Assembly: GCF_000003815.2 (NCBI RefSeq)
Contig: NC_049995.1
Coordinates: 2,304,994-2,368,993 of the forward strand
From: Branchiostoma floridae
Taxonomy: Eukaryota > Chordata > Leptocardii > Amphioxiformes > Branchiostomatidae
DNA: 64,000 bases
Reading direction: 5' to 3'
The notes under the pieces were generated by a model, which was not told where the DNA came from, made no database searches, and worked only from the letters and a program-made list of their open reading frames with translations. This document shows, one piece after another, positions 1 to 10,706 of this stretch; positions within the stretch are counted from its first letter, which is position 1; every line of letters starts with the position of its first letter. A program made the position numbers and the translations under genes.

Positions 1-1877
1 CTTCATAGGGACTGGTGAGACTGAAACGTACACAAGACCACATACTTTCTGACTGGACACACACTGTGCTTTTAACTTCATATGGACTGGTGAGACTGAA
101 ACGTACACAAGACAACATGCTTTCTGACTGGACGAACACTGTGCTTTTAACTTCATATGGACTGGTGAGACTGTAACGTACACAAGACAACATTCCTCCT
201 GACTGGACAAACACTGTGCTTTTAACTTCTTAGGGACTGGTGAGACTGATACATACACAAGACAACATACTTTCTGACTGGACAAACACTGTGCTTTTAA
301 ATTCATAGGGACTGGTGAGACTGAAACGTACACAAGACAACATACTTTCTGACTGGACAAACACACACATACACACACACACACAGACACCCACACACAC
401 GCACTGTCACACACACAAACAAACAAAGAAAAGTACATTAGGAGAAACTGCCCTTATACAGCATGTTCCCTGGCCTTGTGTCAGCTACGGTTGCAGAGTT
501 GCTCTATTGGAGAATTGCCCCTAGCTGGTTCTGTTGGTAGTGACTTCTCGTGCAAGAGCTGGTACTTCATCTGCCCTGAAAAATGAAAGTAAAGGTAAGA
601 AAATTCGAAAACATAACTTTGCAGTGACTGTGTTGTAAAGACGGACATGCACACAAGACAACATTCCTCCTGACTGGACGAACACTGTGCTTTAACTTCA
701 TAGGGACTGTGAGATGTNNNNNNNNNNNNNNNNNNNNNNNNNNNNNNNNNNNNNNNNNNNNNNNNNNNNNNNNNNNNNNNNNNNNNNNNNNNNNNNNNNN
801 NNNNNNNNNNNNNNNNNNNACTGGACAAACACTGTGCTTTTAACTTCATAGGGACTGGTGAGACTGTAACGTACACAAGACAACATACTTTCTGACTGGA
901 CAAACACTGTGCTTTTAACTTCATATGGACTGGTGAAACTGAAACGTACACAAGACAACATGCTTTCTGACTGGACAAACACTGTGCTTTTAACTTCATA
1001 TGGACTGGTGAGACTGTAACGTACACAAGACAACATTCCTCCTGACTGGACAAACACTGTGCTTTTAACTTCTTAGGGACTGGTGAGACTGAAACGTACA
1101 CAAGACAACATTCCTCCTGACTGGACAAACACTGTGCTTTTAAATTCATAGGGACTGGTGAGACTGAAACGTACACAAGACAACATACTTCCTGACTGGA
1201 CAAACACACACATACACACACACAGACACCCACACACACGCACTGTCACACACACAAACAAACAAAGAAAAGTACATTAGGAGAAACTGCCCTTATACAG
1301 CATGTTCCCTGGCCTTGTGTCAGCTACGGTTGCAGAGTTGCTCAAGAGCTGGTACTTCATCTGCCCTGAAAAATGAAAGTAAAGGTAAGAAAATTCGAAA
1401 ACATAACTTTGCAATGACTGTGTTGTAAAGACGGACATGCACACAAGACAACATTCCTCCTGACTGGACGAACACTGTGCTTTTAACTTCATAGGGACTG
1501 GTGAGACTGAAACGTACACAAGACAACATTCCTCCTGACTGGACAAACACTGTGCTTTTGACTTCATATGAACAGGTGAGACTGAAACGTACACAAGACA
1601 ACATACTTTCTGACTGGACAAACACTGTGCTTTTAACTTCATAGGGACTGGTGAGACTGAAACGTACACAAGACAACATACTTTCTGACTGGACAAACAC
1701 TGTGCTTTTAACTTCATATGAACAGGTGAGACTGAAACGTACACAAGACAACATTCCTCCTGACTGGACAAACACTGTGCTTTTAACTTCATAGGGACTG
1801 GTGAGACTGTAACGTACACAAGACAACATACTTTCTGACTGGACAAACACTGTGCTTTAACTTCATATGGACTGGGA
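1..1877. repeat. 75-bp minisatellite with higher-order duplication
   Basis: Tandem copies of a 75-bp unit carrying the motifs GGGACTGGTGAGACTG, ACACAAGACAACAT and CTGACTGGACAAACACTGTG run through most of this stretch; the first units begin at 1, 76, 151 and 226. At about 360-650 the array is broken by a (CA)-rich patch and a unique segment (AAAGTACATTAGGAGAAACT, then CAGCTACGGTTGCAGAG). This patch recurs 839 bp later (about 1200-1440), so a block of repeats plus spacer was itself duplicated. Gaps at 718-819 and 1878-1977 interrupt the array, so its true length is unknown. The long open frames here (for example 481-1239 minus) come from the repeat, whose 75-bp unit is a multiple of three. I see no gene. 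Confidence 0.93.
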
Positions 1878-2296
1878 NNNNNNNNNNNNNNNNNNNNNNN
1901 NNNNNNNNNNNNNNNNNNNNNNNNNNNNNNNNNNNNNNNNNNNNNNNNNNNNNNNNNNNNNNNNNNNNNNNNNNNNNGACAAAAGAGCCCACCCTGGAGC
2001 GACCTGAGAGATGTCAGGACATAGACGGTAGGCGTTCATCTAGCGCGTGCCTCAAAGAGAAAATGAAGATAGATACATGTACACGAGTTTCACGTTGCAG
2101 ATCTACGCTACATCGGTATAGCTCTATTCCTCCTCCAGACACAAATGGCTATAAACTTAATAATTACGTATTTTCAGTTTTCGGTGACCACTAATCCTTT
2201 CTGTAGTCTGACAAAAAATGTCGCGGAAAAATTCCCCTTCCAGAGGCCTTCTTTGTGAATGGTTTCTCTGACATCATCTTTCGTTCTTAAGACTTA

Positions 2297-2485
2297 GGTC
2301 ACATTTCCAAACCGGGGTCCGGCCGGGTAGCTTTCGGGAGCGAAAAGTATGATACAAAAGACATGAAAATACACAACATGTCAAAATAAGACTCATAGGC
2401 ATGATTTGTGGATATTTCTAGGTATAAATGTCAATTCTTTGTTTCTTAAAACATCCCGGACGGGCCATGGTTTGGAAATGTGACC
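2297..2485. mobile_element. Small inverted-repeat element (MITE-like)
   Basis: The ends GGTCACATTTCCAAACC and GGTTTGGAAATGTGACC are inverted repeats, followed inward by GGTCCGGCCGGG and CCCGGACGGGCC. The flanks CTTAG and CTAAG extend the symmetry. The interior is AT-rich with no open frame. The length of about 190 bp and lack of coding suggest a non-autonomous DNA transposon; the family is not identified. Confidence 0.7.
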
Positions 2486-2834
2486 CAGGCCTAAGTCCTA
2501 AGTCAAATACACTATAGTGTCAGAAAATGGTAACGGACAGAAACGGTGTAAAAGTAGAAGTACAATCAAAGAAACTAAACCGCACCGAGATCTTATTTCT
2601 GGGACAACGGAAAGCCAACTCTGTCAATAGATATTCAAATGTCATTCTCAGTGGTTCTGTTCTGTTGCCTGGTGATACAGCTAGAGATGACACTAGCAGG
2701 TGACAAGGCCTGCTGTGGAAGACGTAATACGGTGAGGCTCGAGAACACACATCAAAGATAAGACGATTCTTTGATCATATCTCCTTTATCATTTAGATGG
2801 ACGAGATGGATTTCACACAAAGCAGTAATGAAAT

Positions 2835-3125
2835 TACCGGTGCAATGGCCGAGTGGGCAGAGTGTTTGCTTTGCATTCGGTAGGTCGTGAGTTCGATCCC
2901 CAGCCGAGTCATACCAAAGACTTTAAAAATGGTACATGCTGCTTTCTCTACATAGCACCCAGGACTAATGAGGAAGAGAATGGAAGTTAAACACACATCA
3001 CTACCAGCGGACAACCCCCCTGCTGTAGTGGCTTGCACAAAAGTGTGGCCCAAGGGCTACAGAAATGGAGAGGGGCGCCACGTCCCTAAGCATCTGCACA
3101 GATGTATGGGCAACTTTAACTTTTA
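2835..3125 (+). mobile_element. tRNA-derived SINE with intact target-site duplication
   Basis: The 5' part resembles a tRNA: GGTGCAATGGCCGAGTGGGC holds an A-box (TGGCCGAGTGG) and GAGTTCGATCC is a B-box. A tRNA-unrelated body follows, ending near GGGCTACAGAAATGGAGAGG and GATGTATGGGCAACTTTAAC. The element is flanked by a perfect 11-bp direct repeat, AGTAATGAAAT, at 2824-2834 and 3126-3136, the mark of reverse-transcriptase-mediated insertion. Reverse-strand copies of the same family occur at 53338-53617 and, as 3' fragments, near 50.9 and 58.9 kb. It is not a functional tRNA gene: the acceptor stem and anticodon arm do not fold as a standard tRNA. Confidence 0.88.
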
Positions 3126-3765
3126 AGTAATGAAATGTTGGCATCAAACAGTCAATCATGAGTTCCTTTGAATAGTCGTATCTTCTTTAGCATTTAGATA
3201 ATTGTATGGACGAGAAACCTTCACAAAACAATCATGAAATTTTGGCTCGTCGGAGGATAAGCTTCGTAAATAGGGATTCTTTTGATGTTCAGCCCTTTTG
3301 ACAAAGCGACATGGAATCTTCCGTAGTAAGAAAGGACTGACAACTATACAGCCTGCAATGAGTTTCAGTCAAACCCTAGACTGGAACTATTCAGGGATTG
3401 ATTTGAAAGTGACAGGCTAAAAGAGTCATCTAGCTGATTAAATGAAAACTGCAGCTTTGCTTCGACGAGTGACATTTTTACACACGCACACGCACATAGA
3501 TATAAATATACGTGCATACATACATATCGTTACATACATGACAAATTGGGTAAGATGATGATTTTGGCTAAATTCGATATCATGTTGACATTTTAGATGT
3601 ACAAAAATGGTGTGCCGAACAAATTTCTTCGAAAATTCATTAATTACTTCTCGATGACAATGTACGTACATATAATCTTTTAAGTCAGCTGTTTTCCCTT
3701 GGGGCTGTATTTCATTTTATGGTATGTGTGTGTGTATGGGGGGGGGGGGGTATTTTGGGGGGCAG
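3126..3765. other. Intergenic stretch, no gene recognised
   Basis: AT-rich sequence between the SINE and the orphan lectin upstream repeat. It ends in a poly(G) run at about 3738-3750. No open frame with family features or splice context was seen. Confidence 0.6.
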
Positions 3766-4220
3766 GTTCGCGATTTTCAACTTTGGCTGGGTTGTCAATC
3801 GCCACACTTTGAACAGTCGAGACATATCATATTGAAACTTAATAACTTCGCCTCATTTAAGCCTGTCATGAGAGCCGAACCAATTTGTATCTTCGATCAT
3901 CCAAAGATTAAAGGTAGTTTACTACAAAAGATGAAAGTTTACAGTATTTGATCTTCTTCAATCGTCACACTTTGAACAGTCGAGACATTTCATATAGAAA
4001 CTTAATAACTTGTCCATTTAAGCCTGTCACGAGAACCGAGCCAATTTGTACTTCGATCATCCAAACATTAAAGTTTACTACAAAAGATGAAAGTTTACAG
4101 CATTTGATTGTCTTCAATCGTCACTTTTCACTGCCGAAACGTAAAGGATTAAAGCTCACCATATTGGATTGGCTAAAACGCTTCACTTTGTACAATGGAG
4201 ACATATAATCATGCCAACAT
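3766..4220 (-). pseudogene. Orphan 5' region of a lost fifth lectin copy
   Basis: Starting at GCGATTTTCAACTTTGG (about 3767), this block matches the sequence directly upstream of the start codon in the four lectin genes (for example GGCGATTTTCAGCTTG beside the ATG of gene B). It is followed by two to three copies of the shared upstream repeat (ACTTTGAACAGTCGAGACAT, GCCTGTCACGAGA, TTTACTACAAAAGATGAAAG). Where exon 1 should lie (below 3767) there is only a GT/poly(G) run and unrelated sequence. I read this as the promoter side of a minus-strand lectin copy whose body was deleted or lies outside the window. Confidence 0.7.
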
Positions 4221-4291
4221 CATTTGATATTGAAATATGCTTTTTAAAAAGTTGTCTTATCCCTTACACAATAGCTGTGGGGTTTATTGCG

Positions 4292-4395
4292 TGAAAGGTT
4301 GGTCAGAATAAAACTTGTCTAAGCTCAGTGCTAAGTACAAGGAGTCGTGGCAGATGCAGTAAGAACAGAGGCTAAATACATTTAGAACGAGATAA
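4292..4395 (+). pseudogene. Decayed copy of the last SF3B6 exon (downstream of lectin A)
   Basis: The stretch AAGGTTGGTCAGAA, then ACTTGTCTAAGCTCAG and GCAGTAAGAACAGAGGCTAA, aligns in order with the terminal coding exon of SF3B6 (sense AAGGTCGACCAGAA, ACTCTCCAAGCTCAAG, GCAGCAAGAACGGAGGCTAA). A short deletion removes the lysine/glutamate-rich part. The homology continues into the 3' UTR (TTTAGAACGAGATA versus ACTAGAACCAGATA). It lies on the strand opposite lectin A, as SF3B6 does relative to lectin D, so it was probably carried along when the lectin locus was duplicated. It cannot be translated as the original exon. Confidence 0.82.
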
Positions 4396-5401
4396 TGTCC
4401 ATGTCAACTGTTTATTTTACAAAGGGTGGTGTTACAAAAGACAGCTGTCCTCTTGTAGTCTTATTCATTAACAAAGACTGGATTTGCACAATCGTAATTT
4501 TTAAGTGAGTTGTCCTTTCTGTTACGTGTTAGACACTATAACAGTATTTGTTCCATAATAATGTAGCCTAGAGCTGGTTACAACAAATACAGGTTGACAT
4601 ATAACTGGTTACAACAAATAACATGGCAGACGGCGCTTAAGCTTCTATCACTTATAAATCTCCAGCACACCACATTACAAACTCAAAATAATAATCTCCA
4701 ATCGCTTGTATTTAGTTTTCATGCAACAGATATTTTTGTTGACTATCACTCAGAGTCCAGGTCACAGTACTAGTAAACCTTACCAATGTTTTTATGTTAT
4801 TAGTATATCCTTTCCCTTGAATACATATTTTACTAGATCAACTCCTACAAAGTTAAACATTCTTGACAGCATATAAAACTGCATGTTGCAGTCCCATCGA
4901 CCAGAATATGTGAAAGACAAAGTTTTCCTGTTTTCAATATTCCAAAAGTTACAATCATTGAACTGAGACCCGTTGGCCTGAATCAAAGTACATACTATTC
5001 ATTGTACTTAAATGTTCTGGGAAAAAAACACACAGAAAAGATAGCAAAAATTGAAGTAAACTTATCATCACAAGTTCTAGTGTTTTCTTGCTAATTGCTT
5101 ACATTTGTGTGGTAGAATATAATCTAAAAAAGTAATCTTAAAACTTCAGTTCCCAATACTGTCCTGTTTTCTATGTTCAGAAAATAACAATCGTAGAATT
5201 AAGAACCGTTGGCCTGAATCAAAGTACAAACTATTCATTGTTCTTAAATGTTATAAAAAAAACTTTTAAAAAATGAAGAAAACTCATCTTCAAAAGCTCT
5301 GGTGGCTCTTGCCAATTGCTTACATTTGTGTGTTAGAATATAATCTAACAAAATCAAAATGAAAATCGTCTCAAAGTTGCGGTGAGAGCTCGGCCTGTCG
5401 T
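4396..5401 (-). other. Probable 3' UTR and downstream region of lectin A
   Basis: This stretch is similar to the regions downstream of genes B (10.7-11.5 kb), C (22.24-23.0 kb) and D (27.6-28.57 kb), including motifs such as CAATCCCATCGACCAGA, TAGTCAACAAAAATATT (strand-adjusted) and CTAGAGCTGGTTACAACAAA. Conservation among the copies reflects shared ancestry of the duplicated unit. A possible poly(A) signal on the minus strand lies at 4411-4416. No coding exon is seen. Confidence 0.5.
4411..4416 (-). terminator. Candidate poly(A) signal of lectin A
   Basis: TTTATT on the plus strand reads AATAAA on the minus strand, about 1 kb downstream of the lectin A stop, just after the conserved CACCACCCTTTGTAAA. 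The equivalent site exists for gene B at 10701-10706. It sits at the boundary of the SF3B6-derived fragment, so real usage is uncertain. Confidence 0.4.
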
Positions 5402-8400
5402 CTAGGTACGTCCTGTAAATCAATGAACGAAGGAAGATGAGAAACATTTTCTACAATGAACTACAACTCTAAAGAGGATATTCAACGGTGTTAACATATA
5501 GACATACCATATATATATATCATATCATATGTATATATCTTTTTTTTAAACAATGTCCATAATGGTGCTTTTGAGTAAAGTACCTGGAGCCACCTGGCAG
5601 AAGATGTATTCGATGTGTCGGCATTTCTCGTCATACCAATGCCCCCGACCGGAATGGCTGGAGAAAGCAACGCAGTCTTCATCCCCGTCTTTGTTATCTG
5701 GTTGTTCCACAGTCCACGAGTTGTACCTTCCAAGCGCAGACCCGTCCACCCACTCAAATGTTCCCTCCATGCGCTGATCGTGCAGGCCGATCCAGTAAAA
5801 GCTCCCTTTGTTTCGCTCTAAGGTGACTAGGAACCTGTTGGTCTCAGCGTCTCGGGGCATGGCGAGGGTACCGCCATCTTTGCGACAGGTCTCGGTCGCT
5901 TCGCTGAAGGTCCCGACGAATTTATATTCATTGAACGCTTTGTAGCAGGTTTCACGCCACATGGTATAACCTTCGGGGCAGGATGCTAGAAAAGAAAATG
6001 ATTTAAACTGATACAGCAAAGTTAGCGAGAGTACAAGAACTGAATCACACACACACAATCCAGGACTTTCCAGCTAAACATTCGTAGAATACAGTTTGGC
6101 CCTTTCAGGGTGAAGAAATACAATCAAGTATTATCAAAAAGTACATGTAGTAAGAACATATACTAGTATTGCGCAAAAGGTCAGAGGTGTGCTTAGAAAC
6201 TATTATCAATGCCTCACCTCGTTCAGCTAGTCCAGGGCAAAACGAGTTTCCCGGCAGACCAGGCGGCCCTGGAGGTCCGGGTCGCCCAAAAGACACAGGA
6301 CCAGCCGGCCCTATCGGTCCCGTTTTTCCCAGAGGTCCAGCCGGCCCCACGGCTCCCTTTTCTCCAGAAGGACCAGTCGGTCCCATGGCTCCCTTTTCTC
6401 CAGGAGGACCAGCCGGCCCCATGGCTCCCTTTTCTCCCGGAGGTCCAGGAGGTCCCATGGCTCCCTTTTCTCCTGGAGGTCCAGGAGGCCCGACAGACAC
6501 AGGACCAGCCGGCCCCATGGCTCCTTTGTCTCCTGGAGGACCAGGAGGCCCAACAGACACAGGACCAGCCGGCCCCATGGCTCCCTTTTCTCCTGGAGGT
6601 CCAGGAGGTCCGACAGACACAGGACCAGCCGGCCCCATGGCTCCCTTTTCTTCTGGAGGTCCAGGAGGCCCGACAGACGCAGGACCAGCCGGCCCCATGG
6701 CGCCCTTTTCTCCTGGAGGTCCAGGAGGCCCAACAGACACAGGACCAGCCGGTCCCTTTTCTCCTGGAGGTCCAGGAGGCCCAACAGACACAGGACCAGC
6801 CGGCCCCATGGCTCCCTTTTCTCCTGGAGGTCCAGGAGGTCCGACAGACACAGGACCATTAGGTCCCATTTCTCCCATTTTTCCCTGAGGTCCACGAGAC
6901 CCTGATAGAAACGAGAGTCAGATTGCAATTTGTGTCGGAATCCATGGTTTTTACAATCACGCAACATTTATTCAACCATAATGAGTAACGTCATAGTACA
7001 AACAAGGAACATAATATCTAAGAACGATATTTGAAACATGAGGAACGTCATTGTATCAGTAATCCAAGGACTCGATGTAAGGTAGAAAATTGACATTTCA
7101 TTCATGATATTAGTAATATGTACTTACATTCCAGATCAGCCAGGGCAGGAAACTTCCGTTCTGTCCGGTTGATCAGCTTGTCAATTTGTTTAAACACTTT
7201 GGCCATATCCTCAGAATGTCTGATGACTCTAACTGTATTGAAAATGTTATGGAAAGATGCAAAACTGGCGGTCGACGTACCAAACTTATGTAAGTTCTTC
7301 TCACGTAATAGTTACTTTGCTGTTTACTTTGATTAATTCATGATCAGAAATAGTGACCATAGCAGGTCCAGAATCCGAGTTTCAAAATCGAAATGCAACC
7401 GAAACAAGTATAACCTTCTGATAATGGTGCTCAAAGCAGAGGTTTGACGTCGGTTGTTTTTTGACGTGTTTTAGAAAACGAGACAAAATAGAAGGTCTAA
7501 AAAAACTACTAAAACACTTTTAAAAAAACAGCGAATACCGAACCTCTGCTTGGAGAGTAAAACGGGCCTACTGTACCTGTCAAATATGGCAGCATGATGG
7601 CGACTACCAGGCAGAACACAAACCCAGCGGTTTGCAACAGCTTTTTGAGGAGGCTGCGACATTGTGTCTTGCTGTTAGCGTCCGTATCGTACTCTACATC
7701 TGTAGAAATATCAGATACTGTAAATGAATTTAAGTTCGCAGTAAGACTGCCTCGTGAAAACCGCGAACATAAAACCACCGCGAACATTTCTGTATTTACA
7801 GTAAATCAAAACTTTTTGAAAATGTATGAAGATTTGGGTTTGTTCGATTGTATATTCATTATTGCGGGACACATATCATTATTGGGACACATATCTGATT
7901 GCTATTCTTAAGAACGATACTGCCGTACTTATGAATATAGGGTGGAAGTCTTGAAGTCACTAGCATATACCTGACTAGTGTATACATATGTATACTCTTC
8001 AATCGGAAAGAAATGAAGGAACCAAGTTGAACAACGATATTATGAAATGACGTCACAGTAAATCACTGATAGTGCTCACTGACAACCTGGCCAAAAATGA
8101 AGTACTTGCTATAGGTCATGTATGTATTAAATTGCAGGGCAATGGGACAGCAAAAGAGTATCTTGAATTCCACAATCCGTTTCTCGTTTTACCTGCTCTA
8201 GAGACGTACATCGTGTTGGGTATGTTCGCAGCGGCGTCCGCAATGGTCCTCCAATCAGTCTGGGGCTGCTGCTGGGGCGTGGTGCCTGGAAGAAATATTG
8301 GTATTGGTATGATTTCGAATTCACAGATGATATGATCTTAGGAAGCTTCTTAAAGTGGTCCCATGTATCAGAAAAACTGCAAATTTATTGAAATGCCATT

Positions 8401-9250
8401 CTTCCAAATTCACATGTGAAATAATCTGAAAACGTTTCTAAAACTGGTCCCATGTTAATTTATGTATCAGAAAAACTGCAAATATACTGAAATGCCATTC
8501 TCCCAAATTCACATGTGAAATAATCTGAAGAAATCTTCTAAAAGTGGTCCCATGTTATAATTCATGTATCCGAAAAACTGCAAATATATCGAAATGTTTT
8601 TGTTTATCAGAAGTCCTCTGTCTGACGCGATGTTCTCTGATCCGAACCCCTTACAAAACAGTAAAAATGGCGGGGGCAAGCTTTTAGAAAAGTCCATGTA
8701 CTCGAAGTTGAAGTCGAAACGAAAAGAATTTCCCTCATCTCTTTCCTGCTAATTGTCGGGACGTTTTGAGTATTTTTGTTTTTTTAGATTGGACTCATCA
8801 GTTATGAAATTTGCAACATAACTCAGACTCAGTCGGTCATTTTGTCGTCACTGCAGAATGTACCACCAACAAACTGGCGTTTAAACTGTACTAGTGTTTG
8901 TGATGTGAGTACATTAGATATGGAAATTGTCGACCAAGATAAACATAAAACTAACCAACAAACAACCAAAGATAAAAAAACTCTTGACGGATGGTTTTAG
9001 CTACCCGCCTTTTAAAAGCCATGGGACTGACTGACTGAATAACTTTTACGACAGTCGTTGTAAAGAATATTTGCTTACAGTTAACGTTTGTTAGAATCGG
9101 TCTTTAAACATAGAAACATGATCAATCAAGAATAATGATATGGCGAAATTACATGCCTTTTGTTGAAAAAAGAAGAACAAGGCCAAAAAAAACCAGTAGA
9201 GACTTGTTACCTCCAGTGTTGGCTTGGGACTGCTGATTCCCTTCCGACAT
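5402..9250 (-). CDS. Type II membrane collagen-stalk C-type lectin, copy A
   Basis: Seven coding exons, all joined in phase 1, on the minus strand: 9211-9250, 8193-8285, 7577-7699, 7128-7232, 6218-6901, 5584-5985, 5402-5412; 1458 nt, 485 residues. Order: cytoplasmic part (about 1-65, starts [13 protein letters not shown]), transmembrane segment (about 69-85, [16 protein letters not shown]), short helical neck (86-120, with an NRT glycosylation sequon), Gly-X-Y collagen stalk (about 124-330), and a C-type lectin domain (349-482) with WIGL, six cysteines, a QPD-type motif and WYD in place of WND. The terminal exon adds only GRT and stop. The layout (type II membrane, coiled coil, collagen, lectin) recalls vertebrate collectin-12, a scavenger receptor. 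Binding sugar-coated ligands or microbes at the cell surface is inferred. The start is the only ATG at the conserved exon 1 of all four copies. One collagen Gly is replaced by Glu (PPEEKG). Confidence 0.88.
7716..7803. mobile_element. MITE family with TACTGTAAAT ends, short copy in lectin A intron
   Basis: Begins TACTGTAAATGAATTTAAG and ends ATTTCTGTATTTACAGTA, with internal inverted TTCGCGG/CCGCGAA motifs (GAACATAAAACCACCGCGAA). Related longer copies lie at 19391-19600 (intron of gene C) and 26479-26660 (intron of gene D). The three sit in different introns or positions, so they were inserted after the gene duplications or moved independently. Confidence 0.75.
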
Positions 9251-9289
9251 GATGGCGATTTTCAGCTGGGCAGCAAAAACACGTCCTAC

Positions 9290-9600
9290 CCCGGTTAAGA
9301 CGCTGGTCAATTTAAGCCTGTTACGAGAGCCGAAAAATTATGTGTCTTTGATTAACCGAAGTTACAGATCACAAAAGATTAAAGTTTACTGTCTTCAATC
9401 GTTAAACTTTGAACAGTTGAGACATTTCATATAGAAACTTAATAATCCCGCTTGTCCATTTAAGCCTCTCACGAGAGCCGATCAAATTTGTATCTTTGAT
9501 CAACCAAAGATTAAAGTTTACTACAAAAGATTAAAGTTTACAGTTTTTGATTGTCTTCATACGCTACCCTTTGAACAATGGAGCAACAGTTTACATGATT
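9290..9600 (-). promoter_or_regulatory. Shared upstream tandem repeat of lectin A
   Basis: Directly upstream of exon 1 lie degenerate copies of a unit with CACGAGAGCCGA, TTGTATCTTTGATCAACC, AAAGATTAAAGTTTAC and CTTTGAACAGTTGAGACAT. The same unit precedes genes B, C and D and the orphan block at 3.77 kb. Its fixed position before the start codon of every copy suggests either the promoter or a repeat duplicated with it. No TATA box was recognised near it. Confidence 0.6.
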
Positions 9601-9936
9601 TAATATTGAAATATGAAGAACGTTATCCTTGGTTAAATGTATTAAAAACTGTCTTCATCGTCAATAGTGTGACAACAGTTTTAGAGAAAGTTGTACATCA
9701 TGTTTTTCTTGAAGCTAGCTGGTGCAAGTCATATGACCAGTGACAGTCTCAAAGCAAAAATTAACAATTGGAGAGGATAGAAAATACACATCTATCTATC
9801 TATCTCACACACACACAAACATAGATATATACACACACATATATAACACACACATACACACACACTCACACACATACACACATATATACATATATATCTA
9901 ACATATACACACGCACACACACAAAAACACATACAT

Positions 9937-10014
<78 letters not shown>

Positions 10015-10566
10015 CGCATTTCATTTAACAATTCTAGTAAATCAATAATCCATTCTTACCCTTATACTAATATATTCTATTTTGTTCTGTCGTTTGCTTG
10101 TAGGCATTTCGTTGATTAGTCTCTCCTTGGAAATACTTTCTAGTATCGGAACACCCCCCTGATATTTAGTCAGCAGTTGTGATACATCGGAGAGCGAATC
10201 TTCTAGAGATCTCAGCACAGTTTTGCCGATTTATGAATGTGTTGTTGGGTTACCTTTTTCTTCACACAAATTGTGAATTTTACTTCAGTTTTGTTTAGTT
10301 ACTAGAGAAATATGGGATAGATTATAAGCATCGTGAGATGGATCAAAGCGTATAATGACTATCATTGTGGTACTGTTGTGCATGTAAAATGTTAAAAAGG
10401 TGCATTGCAATGATTTCTTTTTCAAAACATGCTTATGTCATATTCTTCTATTAATTCGATTATTTGATCCATTTGCAACTTTACTCTTTGAGTTTTTTTA
10501 TTGTCAGCAGTGAACCATGTGTTGGCATTTTTCTCACGAAGTCTTTTGATTCGATTGCCCCTTGCA
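9601..10566. other. Intergenic stretch between lectins A and B with CA/TA microsatellite
   Basis: Contains a long compound microsatellite at about 9800-10012 (CA repeats passing into about 27 TA repeats) and otherwise AT-rich sequence. The open frame over the microsatellite (minus strand) is a repeat artefact. No gene was recognised. Confidence 0.7.
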
Positions 10567-10672
10567 AGCATTTAAAAGGTAGGCCGCAATAAAACAGAAT
10601 GAGACTTGTCTAAGCTCAGTGTCAACTATAAGGAGTCGGGGAGATGCAGTAAGAACAGAGGCTAAATAAATT
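10567..10672 (+). pseudogene. Decayed copy of the last SF3B6 exon (downstream of lectin B)
   Basis: Begins AGCATTTAAAAGGTAGGCC, matching the start of the SF3B6 terminal exon (GCATTTAAGAAGGTCGACC). It continues ACTTGTCTAAGCTCAG, GGAGTCGGGGAGATGCAGTA and AGAACAGAGGCTAAAT, then TTAGAACCA of the 3' UTR. It is a fuller copy than the one at 4292-4395, retaining the exon start, but has indels and stops. Same relative orientation to lectin B as the other fragment has to lectin A, which supports tandem duplication of a lectin-plus-SF3B6-end unit. Confidence 0.83.
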
Positions 10673-10700
10673 TAGAACCACAAACTGTCCATGTCAACTG

Positions 10701-10706
10701 TTTATT
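10701..10706 (-). terminator. Candidate poly(A) signal of lectin B
   Basis: Minus-strand AATAAA about 820 bp downstream of the gene B stop, in the same sequence context (CATGTCAACTGTTTATTTT on the plus strand) as the site beyond gene A. The interval 10707-11523 is the probable 3' UTR, similar to the other copies and without open frames of interest. Confidence 0.4.

Noticed and set aside
481-1239. 252-codon minus-strand frame in the minisatellite
   Set aside because: Produced by the 75-bp repeat and a run of N; different frames of the same repeat are equally open and there is no start or splice context.
2839-2915. tRNA gene
   Set aside because: Has A- and B-boxes but does not fold as a full tRNA and is the head of a SINE with a target-site duplication; repeated elsewhere in the window.
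6169-6888. 239-codon plus-strand frame over the lectin A collagen exon (and similar frames at 12143-12708)
   Set aside because: Antisense shadow of the Gly-X-Y repeat; GC-rich 60-nt repeats stay open in several frames. The minus-strand frame has the splice junctions and the paralogue support.
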